Assembly: GCA_028275345.1 (NCBI GenBank) | Contig: JAPWUV010000001.1 | Coordinates: forward strand, 496,001 to 560,000 | Length of the DNA stretch: 64,000 nucleotides | Source of the DNA: a bacterium | GTDB lineage: Bacteria; Zhuqueibacterota; Zhuqueibacteria; Oleimicrobiales; Geothermoviventaceae | Direction: 5' to 3' | Shown here: positions 1 through 10,520 of the stretch, one piece after another | How positions within the stretch are numbered: position 1 is the first letter of the stretch | Layout: each line of letters opens with the position of its first letter | Made by a program: the position numbers and the translations under genes | Notes under the pieces: model-generated | Databases searched by the model: none | What the model was told of the DNA's origin: nothing | The model's input: only the letters and a program-made list of their open reading frames with translations

Positions 1-792
1 TCCTGGCTGCTGAGAGTTCCGTTCACCAACCTCATGTTCCTGCTTCCCTTTAGCTTGTTCGGGATCGCACTGGCCTGGCCGCAGAAGAAGAGTTTGGTTC
101 TACTTTATCTCGTGGTCGGTCTGTACGCCCTCGGGGTCGTTCTGTTCTTCGTCTCCGACCGGTACCGGCTCGTCATGGTGCCGTACCTGATCTTGTTCGG
201 GGCCTACTGCGTGGACTGGCTGATCCGGGAGAGAAATCGGAGGAAGGCGATGGTTCGGAGGATTGCTCTGGGGCTTGGGGTGGCTCTGGTGTTTTCCTTC
301 TGGCTCGCGCTTAGGCAGACGGCTCGGGCCAATCCCGCTGATGAGTACTACAACCTTTGCGTGGCCCATCTGAACGAAGGGCATGTGGATGAGGCCATCT
401 ACTGGGGGCGCAAAGCCATCCTGGCTGATCCTTCGATGGAAAATGCCCACTACAACGTGGGCGTGGCGCTGATGAAAAAGGGCCGATACCGAGAGGCGCT
501 GGAGGCCTTTCAGGTGGTCGTGCGGCTCGATCCCACCGAAGTTCCGGCCTGGGGGAACATCGGCGGTCTCTATCTGCAGCTCGGCGAGGTAAGGCAGGCC
601 ACCCAAAATCTGCTGAAAGCGGTGGAGCTCGACAGCACCTATCTTCCGGCATGGCTCAATCTGGGCTTGGCCTATTATCACACGGGGGATTACGAAGCGG
701 CGAGGCGTGCCTGGGAGACGGCACTCCGGATCGATCCGGCCAACGAGACAGCGAAGCGAAATCTCGCAGCCCTTGAAGCTTTGCGCTATTGA
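1..792 (+). CDS. C-terminal part of membrane glycosyltransferase-like protein with TPR repeats (5' truncated)
   Basis: The frame is open from base 1, so the gene begins before the window; 263 residues are visible. The first ~110 residues hold four hydrophobic segments, including an S-D-R-Y-R-L-V-M-V-P-Y stretch typical of the C-terminal membrane part of PMT/ArnT-like or TMTC-like glycosyltransferases. From about residue 115 to the end there are three to four tetratricopeptide repeats (A-x3-N-x-G-x-A, and P-x3-A-W-x-N-L-G-L-A-Y motifs). The likely role is envelope or protein glycosylation at the inner membrane with a soluble TPR tail, but the catalytic N-terminus is not visible. It ends with TGA, with no clear terminator afterwards. 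Confidence 0.7.
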   Translation, partial: SWLLRVPFTNLMFLLPFSLFGIALAWPQKKSLVLLYLVVGLYALGVVLFFVSDRYRLVMVPYLILFGAYCVDWLIRERNRRKAMVRRIALGLGVALVFSFWLALRQTARANPADEYYNLCVAHLNEGHVDEAIYWGRKAILADPSMENAHYNVGVALMKKGRYREALEAFQVVVRLDPTEVPAWGNIGGLYLQLGEVRQATQNLLKAVELDSTYLPAWLNLGLAYYHTGDYEAARRAWETALRIDPANETAKRNLAALEALRY

Positions 793-1518
793 GGGCGGCG
801 TGGGGATATAGCCCACTGTCCCGTGCACGCTACGCGGCGAGTCCCGTCTCGAACGATGCGGGATCCTCGACGGGGCCGGCACTGCCCCCCGTTCGGCGCG
901 GGTCGGCACGTCCGGGGATTGCGTCCCGCGCTCGGGTCGAAGGTCGGGCGCGTGGAGAACGGCCAGAGATGTGCAGCCGAATGGGAGTGGGTGTCCCCAG
1001 CGTCGCTGGCGCATCGACACGGTCGACCCGGAGGTGCTTCCGCGCGGCACCGGACGGCGCTTCTCTCCTTTGAGGCCTGGGGCGGGGTGGTGCCAGCCGA
1101 GCTCAGGGCCCACTGGATCCGCGGCGTTTCCCTTGGACGAACACCTCACTGCTTGCCGAAGAGGAGTTCGTTTCTCCGGGAGATGCGGGAGCCAACGCGA
1201 TGGAATCTGACCCCACCTGTGCTTGCCTGCTCATGCCCAGGGTCGGGGGGAAGGGGAAGTAGGTTCAGCGTCCGATTTCCCGCGGTGAAACGGAGGCGGA
1301 AGCCGCGAGTTCTGCCGCGCGACGGCCAACCCACCGCCGCAGCGTGGCGGCTAGTGCCCCGGACCGCCGACGAATAACCTCGCCGGAGACCAGCGAGCTT
1401 GCGAGCCCGGCCTCATCCCGTCTTCCCCTGGGCGCCACCCAACAGAGGCACTGCGCCTCCAGGAAGATCCAGTGTTTCCGATGAGGACCTCCCGTGCAGG
1501 GCGCAACTTCGGGTCGAC
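793..1518. other. Gene-free stretch, 0.7 kb
   Basis: Between the TPR gene and the converging minus-strand permease operon I see no open frame with protein-like composition on either strand. The sequence is GC-rich with many short CG-rich palindromic words but no rRNA, tRNA or intrinsic terminator that I recognise. It may be decayed coding sequence or an unrecognised RNA. Confidence 0.4.
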
Positions 1519-1716
1519 TTACGGGAGCTCGCCCGTTTCTTTCTTCGGCATGAGCCAAAGGGGAGCGGTCAGGAACCAGACGAGGCTGAGAAGGTTCGTC
1601 GCCGCGAGATAGGAGCGGAAACTGACGGTTCCCGACAGGTGCATTGCCGCGAAAGCCAGGATAGCCAGCAAGGACATCAGCGAGATGAAGGGCAGAGAGA
1701 CCCGTAGGATCTTCAT
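1519..1716 (-). CDS. Small two-helix membrane protein, permease partner
   Basis: A 65-residue protein, family not recognised. It contains two hydrophobic helices (about residues 5-25 and 36-57) and a short charged tail (P-K-K-E-T-G-E-L-P). The start is chosen at the ATG preceded by GGAGGGG on the minus strand; a longer frame reading back into the permease gene lacks such a site. It starts 14 bp after the permease stop, so the two are surely cotranscribed. By analogy with other small subunits encoded beside secondary transporters it may be an accessory subunit; that is inference from position and topology only. Confidence 0.6.
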   Translation of the reverse strand: MKILRVSLPFISLMSLLAILAFAAMHLSGTVSFRSYLAATNLLSLVWFLTAPLWLMPKKETGELP

Positions 1717-1730
1717 GATCCCCTCCAGCG

Positions 1731-3095
1731 CTACCTTCGGTAGAGGGCCATGGTGAGCAGAATGTACAGGACCTGAGCAATCACGTATCCGGGGAGCCAC
1801 TTGAAGAAGAGATGAATCGGCAGAGCGAAGACGATCGCGAGGGTTCCGATCCAGCCGAGCAGGGCGGGCCAGTTGATGAATCGGTTTTCGGCCTCAGCCC
1901 GATACTGTTTGAGGCGCAGCCGCGGGAAAATCCAGTGCTCGGAGAAGACCACGGCCCCAATGGGCATCAGCACCAGGCCGTAGAGGGCCACGAAGTCCAG
2001 AAGCCGCATGAACACCACGGGGAAGCAGGCCACGACCGAGGTCACCAGACCAGCCGCCAGGGTCACCTTCCACCGCGCCCAGTTCGGGGTGATGACCTGG
2101 AGGGCGAGACCCGCGCGGTACATTGTGGGATTGGCGGTGGTCCAGCCGGCGACGACCACCGCTACCGCACCGGCCAAGCCCGCGGCCGTGTAGGCCATGA
2201 CGCCGGGATCCATCTTTCGTCCCACTGCGGCTACCATCACCCCGGAACAGATCCAAGCCAGATAGTGTCCCGGGAACATGCCGAACGCGGAGAGGAAGCC
2301 ATATTTCCAGCTCCTGGCATAGCGCAGCAGGGCCATGTCCGAGAGACCGACGTGCATTGCCAGGTTACAGAACCAGGCGAAGAAGACCAGATGCCAAAAG
2401 CCGTACTTCTCCTGTCCCTCAAGCGGAACGCCGGTCCAGATCTTGGTGGTAGCGACTTGCCAGAAACCGGACAGACTGTTCAGCTGTCCGAAGCGCGGGA
2501 GCATGGCCAATGCCCCGGCCACAAAGATCGTCAGCAGCCAGGGTGAACAAACGGAGGAGAAGCGGGAGACCTTGTCGAAGCCGAGGATGGCGAAGAGCGT
2601 GACCACCCCGCCGATGAACAGCGTCAGGAAGACCCATCCCGCGCTGTTCGGTAATACATCGGTGAGCGCGGGTGTGGGGACTTTGAAAGCCAACCCCACC
2701 GCCGTGGCGGAGACGGAAATCATCGCCCCAGCCAGAATGCAGTAGAGCACGGCGTTCGCAAGATTGTAGAGGAAGGTGAGACCCGGGCCGCAGATCTTCC
2801 GGAGGTACCAGTACAGCGTGAGGCGAGTGCGTACCGCGATGGGCGCGGCGATGAACGCCCACGACAGTACGGCCAAAACGTTCCCCACTAACAGGCCAAG
2901 GAAGACGTCCCGGGCCGCAACCCCGTGGAGCACGAACATTGCCCCGATCACGAACTCCGTGGCCGCCACATGCTCCCCGGCGTACAGACCCGCAAATTTC
3001 CAAGCGCTCTGAAGTTTGTCCGGGGTGACTGGCTCGCGGTCGAACTCGTAGAGCTTGTCCAATCGCTCAACAAGGCTCGCTCGTGCTTGGCTCAC
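1731..3095 (-). CDS. NCS1-family (purine/cytosine/hydantoin type) permease
   Basis: A 454-residue protein with about 12 hydrophobic helices. The N-terminal cytoplasmic segment ends in an A-G-E-H-V-A-A-T-E-F motif at the first helix, and a later W-T-T-A-N-P-T-M-Y segment resembles the nucleobase:cation symporter-1 family, which takes up purines, cytosine, allantoin, hydantoins or thiamine precursors. No substrate can be assigned. The GTG start is supported by GGAGGAG six bases upstream, and a strong promoter lies about 110 bp upstream. It is followed by the 65-aa membrane protein. No enzyme gene for the substrate is adjacent. Confidence 0.7.
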   Translation of the reverse strand: MSQARASLVERLDKLYEFDREPVTPDKLQSAWKFAGLYAGEHVAATEFVIGAMFVLHGVAARDVFLGLLVGNVLAVLSWAFIAAPIAVRTRLTLYWYLRKICGPGLTFLYNLANAVLYCILAGAMISVSATAVGLAFKVPTPALTDVLPNSAGWVFLTLFIGGVVTLFAILGFDKVSRFSSVCSPWLLTIFVAGALAMLPRFGQLNSLSGFWQVATTKIWTGVPLEGQEKYGFWHLVFFAWFCNLAMHVGLSDMALLRYARSWKYGFLSAFGMFPGHYLAWICSGVMVAAVGRKMDPGVMAYTAAGLAGAVAVVVAGWTTANPTMYRAGLALQVITPNWARWKVTLAAGLVTSVVACFPVVFMRLLDFVALYGLVLMPIGAVVFSEHWIFPRLRLKQYRAEAENRFINWPALLGWIGTLAIVFALPIHLFFKWLPGYVIAQVLYILLTMALYRR

Positions 3096-3205
3096 CGTTT
3101 CTCCTCCCTGCTCCGAAGTGGCTTTCGGCCATCAACCCGGGCCCTGCCGCGCGGAGGCGCAGCACCGAAACCGCAGTCGCGCGCCGCTGGCGATTCGTTG
3201 CGCGC

Positions 3206-3234
3206 ATGTTAACGAACTCCTGCATGATTGTCAA
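3206..3234 (-). promoter_or_regulatory. Sigma-70-type promoter of the NCS1 permease operon
   Basis: On the minus strand TTGACA (3234-3229) and TAACAT (3211-3206) are separated by 17 bp. It points at the permease start about 110 bp downstream. The leader between has no riboswitch that I recognise. Confidence 0.6.
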
Positions 3235-3329
3235 GAGGGCGAGCCAGCACAGCGCAATGGGTGCTCTAACACGAGCTGCGTTTCCTGCGATTGACCTTGC
3301 CGGGTCCGGCCGGCGGAAGGGATGCCGGG

Positions 3330-4376
3330 CTAAATCAGGCCGCGGGCGCGGAGAAGTTCTGCGATGAGAATTGTGCCCCCCGCCGCACCGCGGATCGTGT
3401 TGTGCACCAGGGCCACGAAGCGGAAATGGAGTACGGCACACGGCTTCAATCGGCCCACGGTCACTGCCATTCCGCCGGCAAGGTCCCGATCCAGAAGGGG
3501 TTGGGGCCGGGCGAATTCCTCCGTCAATACGACGGGCTCTATTGGGGCGGAGGGGAGGCCCAGTTCAGCGAGAGGGGACTTGAACTGTCGGAACGCCTCT
3601 CTTACCGCCTGCAGCGTGGCCTCGTTTGAGAGCTCCACGGATACCGAAAGCAGGTGCCCATCCCGGGAGGCCACGCGATTGCACTGGGCGCTGATGGGCA
3701 GATCCACAAGCTCGATCGTTTCCCCCCTCAGCTGGCCGAAGATCTTCTTCGGTTCGTTTTCCACCTTCTCTTCTTCCCCGGAGATCTCGGGAAGCACGTT
3801 GTCGAGGACATCCAGGGAAGGGACGCCGGGATAGCCGGCTCCCGACAGGGCCTGCAGGCTGGTGACGAGGAGACGTTTCAGGCCGAAGCGGCGCCGCAAC
3901 GGTTCGAGAGCCAGGCACAGCCCGATGGTGGTGCAGTTGGGATTCGTCACGATGGCTCCCCCGTAGCGGCGGAGCTGGAGCCGCACGAGCTCCAAATGCT
4001 CCGGGTTGATCTCCGGGATGACGAGCGGCACATCCGGGTCCCAGCGATGGCTCTTGGCATTGCTCACGACGATCTTGCCGGCTTCTCGGAAGGCGAGTTC
4101 CGCCTCGTCGGCTACCGCGGCGTCGAGAGCCGAAAAGACCACCCGGGCCTCCACCACTTCCGGCCGAGTGGGAAGAACCTCCAAGGAGGCCACATCGTCG
4201 GGCGGAGAACCCGGAAGGATCCAGCGAGCTGCCTCTCGGTACCGCTTTCCCGCCGAGCGCTCCGAACCGGTGGCGGCCACCACCTGGAACCAGGGATGTC
4301 CTGCCAGGAGCTGAACGAACCGTTGGCCCACGGCCCCCGTTGCTCCGAGCACGGCCACAGGGATGCGCCCGTTCAT
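3330..4376 (-). CDS. asd: Aspartate-semialdehyde dehydrogenase, archaeal/fungal-type
   Basis: NADPH-dependent reduction of aspartyl phosphate to aspartate semialdehyde, the second step of the aspartate family pathway. The 348 residues start with the nucleotide-binding G-A-T-G-A-V-G loop. The catalytic cysteine is in T-N-P-N-C-T-T (Cys148), the variant seen in the archaeal/yeast branch rather than the E. coli or B. subtilis branch. Its ATG overlaps the lysC stop in an ATGA arrangement, making it the last gene of metY-metX-lysC-asd. Homoserine dehydrogenase, the next enzyme, is not in the window. Confidence 0.93.
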   Translation of the reverse strand: MNGRIPVAVLGATGAVGQRFVQLLAGHPWFQVVAATGSERSAGKRYREAARWILPGSPPDDVASLEVLPTRPEVVEARVVFSALDAAVADEAELAFREAGKIVVSNAKSHRWDPDVPLVIPEINPEHLELVRLQLRRYGGAIVTNPNCTTIGLCLALEPLRRRFGLKRLLVTSLQALSGAGYPGVPSLDVLDNVLPEISGEEEKVENEPKKIFGQLRGETIELVDLPISAQCNRVASRDGHLLSVSVELSNEATLQAVREAFRQFKSPLAELGLPSAPIEPVVLTEEFARPQPLLDRDLAGGMAVTVGRLKPCAVLHFRFVALVHNTIRGAAGGTILIAELLRARGLI

Positions 4377-5778
4377 TGGGTGACCTCCTCGTACGCGTGC
4401 AGATCATGAGGGGGGACGTCCTCGGGGGCGCCGTTCCCCTGTTCGAAGAAGCGCCGGTGGAGCCGGGAGATCACGGTCGGGAGGTCGTTTTCGTCAATCA
4501 CAAAGCTGAGGTTGATCTCCGAACCACCCAGCGAGAGCATGGAGACCCTCACGTCCGAGAGATCCTGGAAGACTTGACCCACGATGCCGGGCGTTTCCTT
4601 CAGCTTCTCGCCGACCACGCAGACCACAGCCTGGCGAGGCTTCACGGTGATCTTGCCGTATTGTTGCAGTTCCTGAATCACCAGCGGCAAGCGGGCGGTG
4701 TCATAAATGGCCACAGCCACCGAGACCTCGGAGGTGGCCACAAGATCAGCCGACACGCGGAAGCGGTCGAAGATCTCGAAGATCTGCTTCAGAAAGCCGT
4801 GGGCCTTGAACATGCGAGTGGAGACCAGATTCACCAGCGTCATCCCTTCCTTGTAGGCGATGCTTTTGACCCGCTGGCCATTGCCCGGCGCCTCGGCCAA
4901 GATCAGCGTCCCCTCGCCCTCGGGCCTCCGGGTGTTGCGCACTCGCACGGGAATGCCGCGTTCCACCGCCGGCACAAGCGTTTTGGGATGCAGAACCCGC
5001 GCCCCGAAAAAGGCAAGCTCCGCCGCCTCGTTGAAGCTCATCACCGGGATGTTCTTCGCCTGGGGGATGAGGGATGGATCGGCCGTCATGATCCCGTCCA
5101 CATCCGTCCAGATTTGAATCTCCTCCGCCTCGAGGGCTGCTCCGATCAGGGAGGCGGTATAGTCCGAACCTCCCCGCCCGAGGGTGGTGATGGCTCCGGA
5201 CTTCGACCGAGCGATATAGCCCTGGGTGAGGGGGATCCGCTTCTTCTTGAGCAGGGGGAGAAGCACCTCTCGGCAGCGCGCCCGCGTCTCTTCGAACAGC
5301 GGCTCCGCCTGGGTGTGCTGCTCATCGGTGACCACAAGCTCGCGCGCGTCGACCCATTCGACCGGGAGGTTTTCCTGGAGGAAGAAAGCTGCCAGAATCC
5401 GGGTGGAGAGGATCTCCCCGAGTCCGAGCACACGATCTTGCACGGCCAGGGAAAAGTCCGAGAGCACCGACATGCCCCGGGCCATCTCTTCCAGGCTGCG
5501 GAAGGTCTGGTCGCAGAAGGAGGTCACCCGGCGCTTCGCCTCGCCGTTCTTCAGAAGCTGGCCGATGATCTCGAAGTGGTAGCCGCGCAGGGCAGAGATC
5601 ACACCGAGGCTCTCCTCGAGCTTGCCCTGAGAAGCGAGCTCGCCGACGGCTGCCAGCTGGTCCGTCGTCTTGCCCATGGCGGAGAAAACCAGTACCAGCG
5701 GCTGGTCCATCTGCCGGCGGACGATCTCCAGGACCGAACTGATGCTGTCCACATCGCCGACGGAGGTGCCGCCAAATT

Positions 5779-5791
<13 letters not shown>
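4373..5791 (-). CDS. lysC: Aspartate kinase, monofunctional
   Basis: Phosphorylates aspartate at the head of the lysine/threonine/methionine pathway. The 472-residue protein begins with the K-F-G-G-T-S-V-G-D motif of aspartokinases. The kinase domain covers roughly residues 1-290 (with S-A-M-G-K-T-T-D and G-R-G-G-S-D-Y-T-A-S), followed by two ACT regulatory domains to the C-terminus, so feedback inhibition by an amino acid is expected. There is no fused homoserine dehydrogenase. I chose the ATG giving M-R-V-L-K-F-G-G-T, although the open frame extends another 77 codons upstream without family similarity; this start lies 13 bp inside the end of metX. Confidence 0.93.
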
Positions 5792-8231
<2,440 letters not shown>

Positions 8232-8235
8232 CTAA

Positions 8236-8340
8236 CAAAAAAGCCCCTTCCCATTGCTGGGAAGGGGCTGTGGATTCACAGTGCAAGTATGCTACGTGCG
8301 CCCGGCCCCTCCCCAGCTGGAGGGCTTACGCATGAGGAAC
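8236..8340 (-). promoter_or_regulatory. metY leader: terminator/antiterminator attenuator (unclassified)
   Basis: Read on the minus strand, the leader ends in a 12-bp stem (8269-8258 with 8253-8242) closed by a GCAA loop and followed by six U, 26 bp before the metY start. Upstream, CTGGGGAGGGGC (8316-8305) can pair over 12 positions (one G-U) with the 5' arm GCCCCTTCCCAG (8268-8257), which would block the terminator. A competing hairpin (CCCTCC with GGAGGG, about 8326-8308) can sequester that antiterminator arm, and CATGAGG/CCTCATG pairing lies further upstream. The architecture is that of a riboswitch or attenuator. The SAM-I core words (such as GGCAACC) and the T-box word are not seen. Confidence 0.55.
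8237..8269 (-). terminator. Intrinsic terminator inside the metY leader
   Basis: A perfect 12-bp GC-rich stem with a GCAA tetraloop and a T6 run on the minus strand. Because it lies between the promoter and metY it must be conditional if the operon is expressed. Confidence 0.8.
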
Positions 8341-8411
8341 ATCTTCTTGGGCAGAGTGACTAGCCTCATGTGAGCTCCGTAGAACGTGACCTAACTCTTT
8401 TTTCGGCTGAA

Positions 8412-8440
8412 AATCTAAAAGATTCTCGCGTGGAATGCAA
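8412..8440 (-). promoter_or_regulatory. Promoter of the metY operon
   Basis: TTGCAT (8440-8435) and TAGATT (8417-8412) on the minus strand are 17 bp apart. Transcription would start near 8405 and give a leader of about 195 nt, which contains the attenuator helices. Confidence 0.5.
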
Positions 8441-8506
8441 GAGATTCTCTTCCGAACGTGGCCAACGGCCCTGAGCTCTTCACCGCACCTCGGGAAGCAA
8501 CGTCCG

Positions 8507-8529
8507 CCCCTTCCCTGGCTCGGAAGGGG
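8507..8529. repeat. Inverted repeat, 8-bp stem
   Basis: CCCCTTCC and GGAAGGGG flank a 7-nt loop. The arms share the CCCCTTCC word with the metY leader terminator 250 bp away. No T-run follows on either strand. Confidence 0.45.
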
Positions 8530-8604
8530 ATGCTCTTCTTTCCCAGGCGGACTCAGCAGGCGATGTGCCGGCGCGCGTTCGCGCCCTTGGGTTGCGGTTT
8601 TCCT

Positions 8605-8645
8605 CCGCTGGACCAGCATGGCTACTGGCCGGGCTGGTCCAGCGG
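8605..8645. repeat. 13-bp perfect inverted repeat after the HD gene
   Basis: CCGCTGGACCAGC (8605-8617) and GCTGGTCCAGCGG (8633-8645) are perfect complements around a 15-nt loop, 18 bp past the stop of the minus-strand HD gene. It is a likely 3' stem-loop for that transcript, although it lacks a U-tract in the minus direction. Confidence 0.5.
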
Positions 8646-8663
8646 GGCAGCCGGGCGCGGGCT

Positions 8664-9293
8664 TCAGGCGGCCTGGGTAGGTACCGGGGTCTCCACGCGG
8701 AAGGCGAGCTGACGCTGGAAGACTTCCTCGAAGAGCTCCCGTTTGTCCATGGCCCCTTCGATGTCGCGATCGCAATTGTCGCGGGAGACCAGGACGCAGG
8801 TGATGGTTTCGGGCTCGATGTCCACCATTAGCCGGTGGATGAGCTGCTCATTGCTCTTGTCGAGACCGTCAGCTACGCGCAGGATGGCGACCAACCGCTT
8901 CACGATCTCCTGATCCGTCTTCGTGAGGGCGGAGAAGCGGCGATGGCTGGATTCCGGTCCTCCCCGCCGGTGGTAGCGGACCAGGTTCATGATGATAGCC
9001 AAGTCCCGATTGCTGAAAAGGCTGAGATTGCTCTGGCGGATGAGGTAGACGGAGTGCTTGTGGTGCTTGGTGCCGCTGATCGTCCACCCGATGTCGTGGA
9101 GGAGCGCGGCAGCCTCGAGGAGGAGCTTCTCCTGATCCCCCATGTTGTGCAGGGGACGGAGCCCCTCAAAAAGCTGGCCGGCCAACTTCTGCACCTGAAT
9201 GTGGTGCTCCGGCCTCCAGTTGTGCTGAAGCATGACCATCTTGGCCTGCGCCAGCTTCTGTTCATGGGTGGCAAATCGAGACTGGTAGACCAT
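8664..9293 (-). CDS. HD-domain protein, Ppx/GppA C-terminal domain as a separate gene
   Basis: A 209-residue protein equivalent to the C-terminal HD part of long exopolyphosphatase/pppGpp phosphohydrolases. The metal-binding motif is intact in A-A-L-L-H-D-I-G, with further histidines in K-H-H-K-H-S and R-Y-H-R-R and an R-V-A-D-G-L-D motif. The ATG giving M-V-Y-Q-S-R was chosen; it lies 7 bp after the ppx stop, behind a GGTGA ribosome site. The two products probably act together; lengths add up to about 512 residues, like a full-length Ppx. An independent phosphohydrolase activity is possible. Confidence 0.8.
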   Translation of the reverse strand: MVYQSRFATHEQKLAQAKMVMLQHNWRPEHHIQVQKLAGQLFEGLRPLHNMGDQEKLLLEAAALLHDIGWTISGTKHHKHSVYLIRQSNLSLFSNRDLAIIMNLVRYHRRGGPESSHRRFSALTKTDQEIVKRLVAILRVADGLDKSNEQLIHRLMVDIEPETITCVLVSRDNCDRDIEGAMDKRELFEEVFQRQLAFRVETPVPTQAA

Positions 9294-9300
9294 GGTCACC

Positions 9301-10212
9301 TTACTCCAACAAGAGTCCGTGACGAATCCCAAACGTGCTGACCAGCAGGGACTGGAGGCCAAAGGCTCGGAGCGTCTCCGCGAGGATTTGAGCCCCCACC
9401 GGAAGAACATCCCCCCGCAGAGGAGCTACGCCCGGGAGCCCGGTCCTCTCTTTGTAGGTCATCTGCGCCAACTTGCTCGCCCACGCTTCGATGCTTCGGG
9501 CGGCAAGGGGCATGCCGTGGATCTGCTGAGCCTCGTAGCGAGGAAGGCCGGCCTCGAGCATGGCGAGCGTCGTGACGGTCCCGCCCACGCCAATGGCTAC
9601 TTCGACCGGCCGTGGCATCTCCCAAAGGGCGGAGAGAAGAGCTTGCTGGATCCGGTGGCAGAGCTGGGTCCATTCCTCTGCCGTGAAGGGGTCATGGCGG
9701 AGCCACTGCTCTTTGAGCCGCACCGAGCCGATGTTGAGGCTCGTCCAGCTTCGCGGTTCATCGTGCCCGTAGACGAGCTCCGTGCTTCCTCCCCCGACGT
9801 CGATGACCAAGCAACTGCCGTCCACCTCAGGGTGTCCGGCCCTCGCGCCTCGAAACGCGGCGTAGGCCTCCTCCTGCCCGCTCAGCACCCTCACGGGGAG
9901 TCCTGTCCGCTCGTACACCGCCTGCCTGAACACCTCGAAGTTCCCCGCGTCGCGCGCGGCGCTGGTGGCCGCGATGACGATATCCTCCGCCCCGAGCTTT
10001 CGGCAATGGCCCGCGAGAGATGCAACAGCTTCCGCCGTCCGGCGCACCGCTTGGGGAGCCAGAAATCCCGTTTCCGCAACGCCCTCCCCCAGCCGGGTCA
10101 AGACCTCTTCTTCCCACCGGACGCGAAGCTGTCTTCGCCCCGCTTGCTCATCCAGCTCAGCAACCAAGGCGAGGACGGAGTTCGTCCCGACGTCTATGGC
10201 GGCTCGAAGCAA
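9301..10212 (-). CDS. ppx: Ppx/GppA family phosphatase, catalytic domains only
   Basis: Hydrolyses polyphosphate and/or pppGpp. The 303 residues carry the ASKHA phosphate loops: D-V-G-T-N-S near the N-terminus, D-V-G-G-G-S-T-E in the middle and G-V-G-G-T-V-T-T later, ending in S-T-F-G-I-R-H-G. The C-terminal HD region of longer homologues is encoded by the next gene. The predicted start is TTG (M-L-R-A-A-I-D-V-G-T-N-S); no better in-frame ATG lies near the conserved N-terminus. Substrate preference cannot be read from sequence. Confidence 0.88.
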   Translation of the reverse strand: MLRAAIDVGTNSVLALVAELDEQAGRRQLRVRWEEEVLTRLGEGVAETGFLAPQAVRRTAEAVASLAGHCRKLGAEDIVIAATSAARDAGNFEVFRQAVYERTGLPVRVLSGQEEAYAAFRGARAGHPEVDGSCLVIDVGGGSTELVYGHDEPRSWTSLNIGSVRLKEQWLRHDPFTAEEWTQLCHRIQQALLSALWEMPRPVEVAIGVGGTVTTLAMLEAGLPRYEAQQIHGMPLAARSIEAWASKLAQMTYKERTGLPGVAPLRGDVLPVGAQILAETLRAFGLQSLLVSTFGIRHGLLLE

Positions 10213-10520
10213 GTTTCCCCGAGTCCAGCACTATGGAACGATTTTTCCCGCCCGCGAGGTTACCCCCGCCGGAACTTCGCTTCTCCTGACAAGCCCTTCA
10301 CTTTGGGGAGAACTGCAAAGGGATGTGACGCTCAGCACTGCCGAATGTAAAGCAGGACCCCAGAAAATGCAAGGAAAAACCTCGCCCCGCTCGCACTCGC
10401 CCGCGCCTCACGGGTTCGGCCATGCCTTCAGTGGCCGCGCGGGGAGGCATGAAGTGGGCGTTCCGTGCAGCTTCCTGGCCCTACCGGGCTTTTTCCCGAT
10501 TCCTCGGCCCAAGTACCGGA
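10213..10520. other. Intergenic region between ppx and the radical SAM gene
   Basis: About 300 bp, with both neighbours transcribed leftward. It should hold the ppx promoter. I see no confident -35/-10 pair, no gene and only a weak GCCC-TACC-GGGC stem followed by T5 on the plus strand near 10476-10492. Confidence 0.3.

Noticed and set aside
100-1149. 349-codon minus-strand frame across the TPR gene and the following spacer
   Set aside because: It is antisense to a well-supported TPR protein and its product is Pro/Arg/His-rich without domain signature.
8320-8405. Classical SAM-I (S-box) riboswitch before metY
   Set aside because: The gene context fits, but the conserved core words and the four-way junction layout are not present; only the terminator/antiterminator part is supported.
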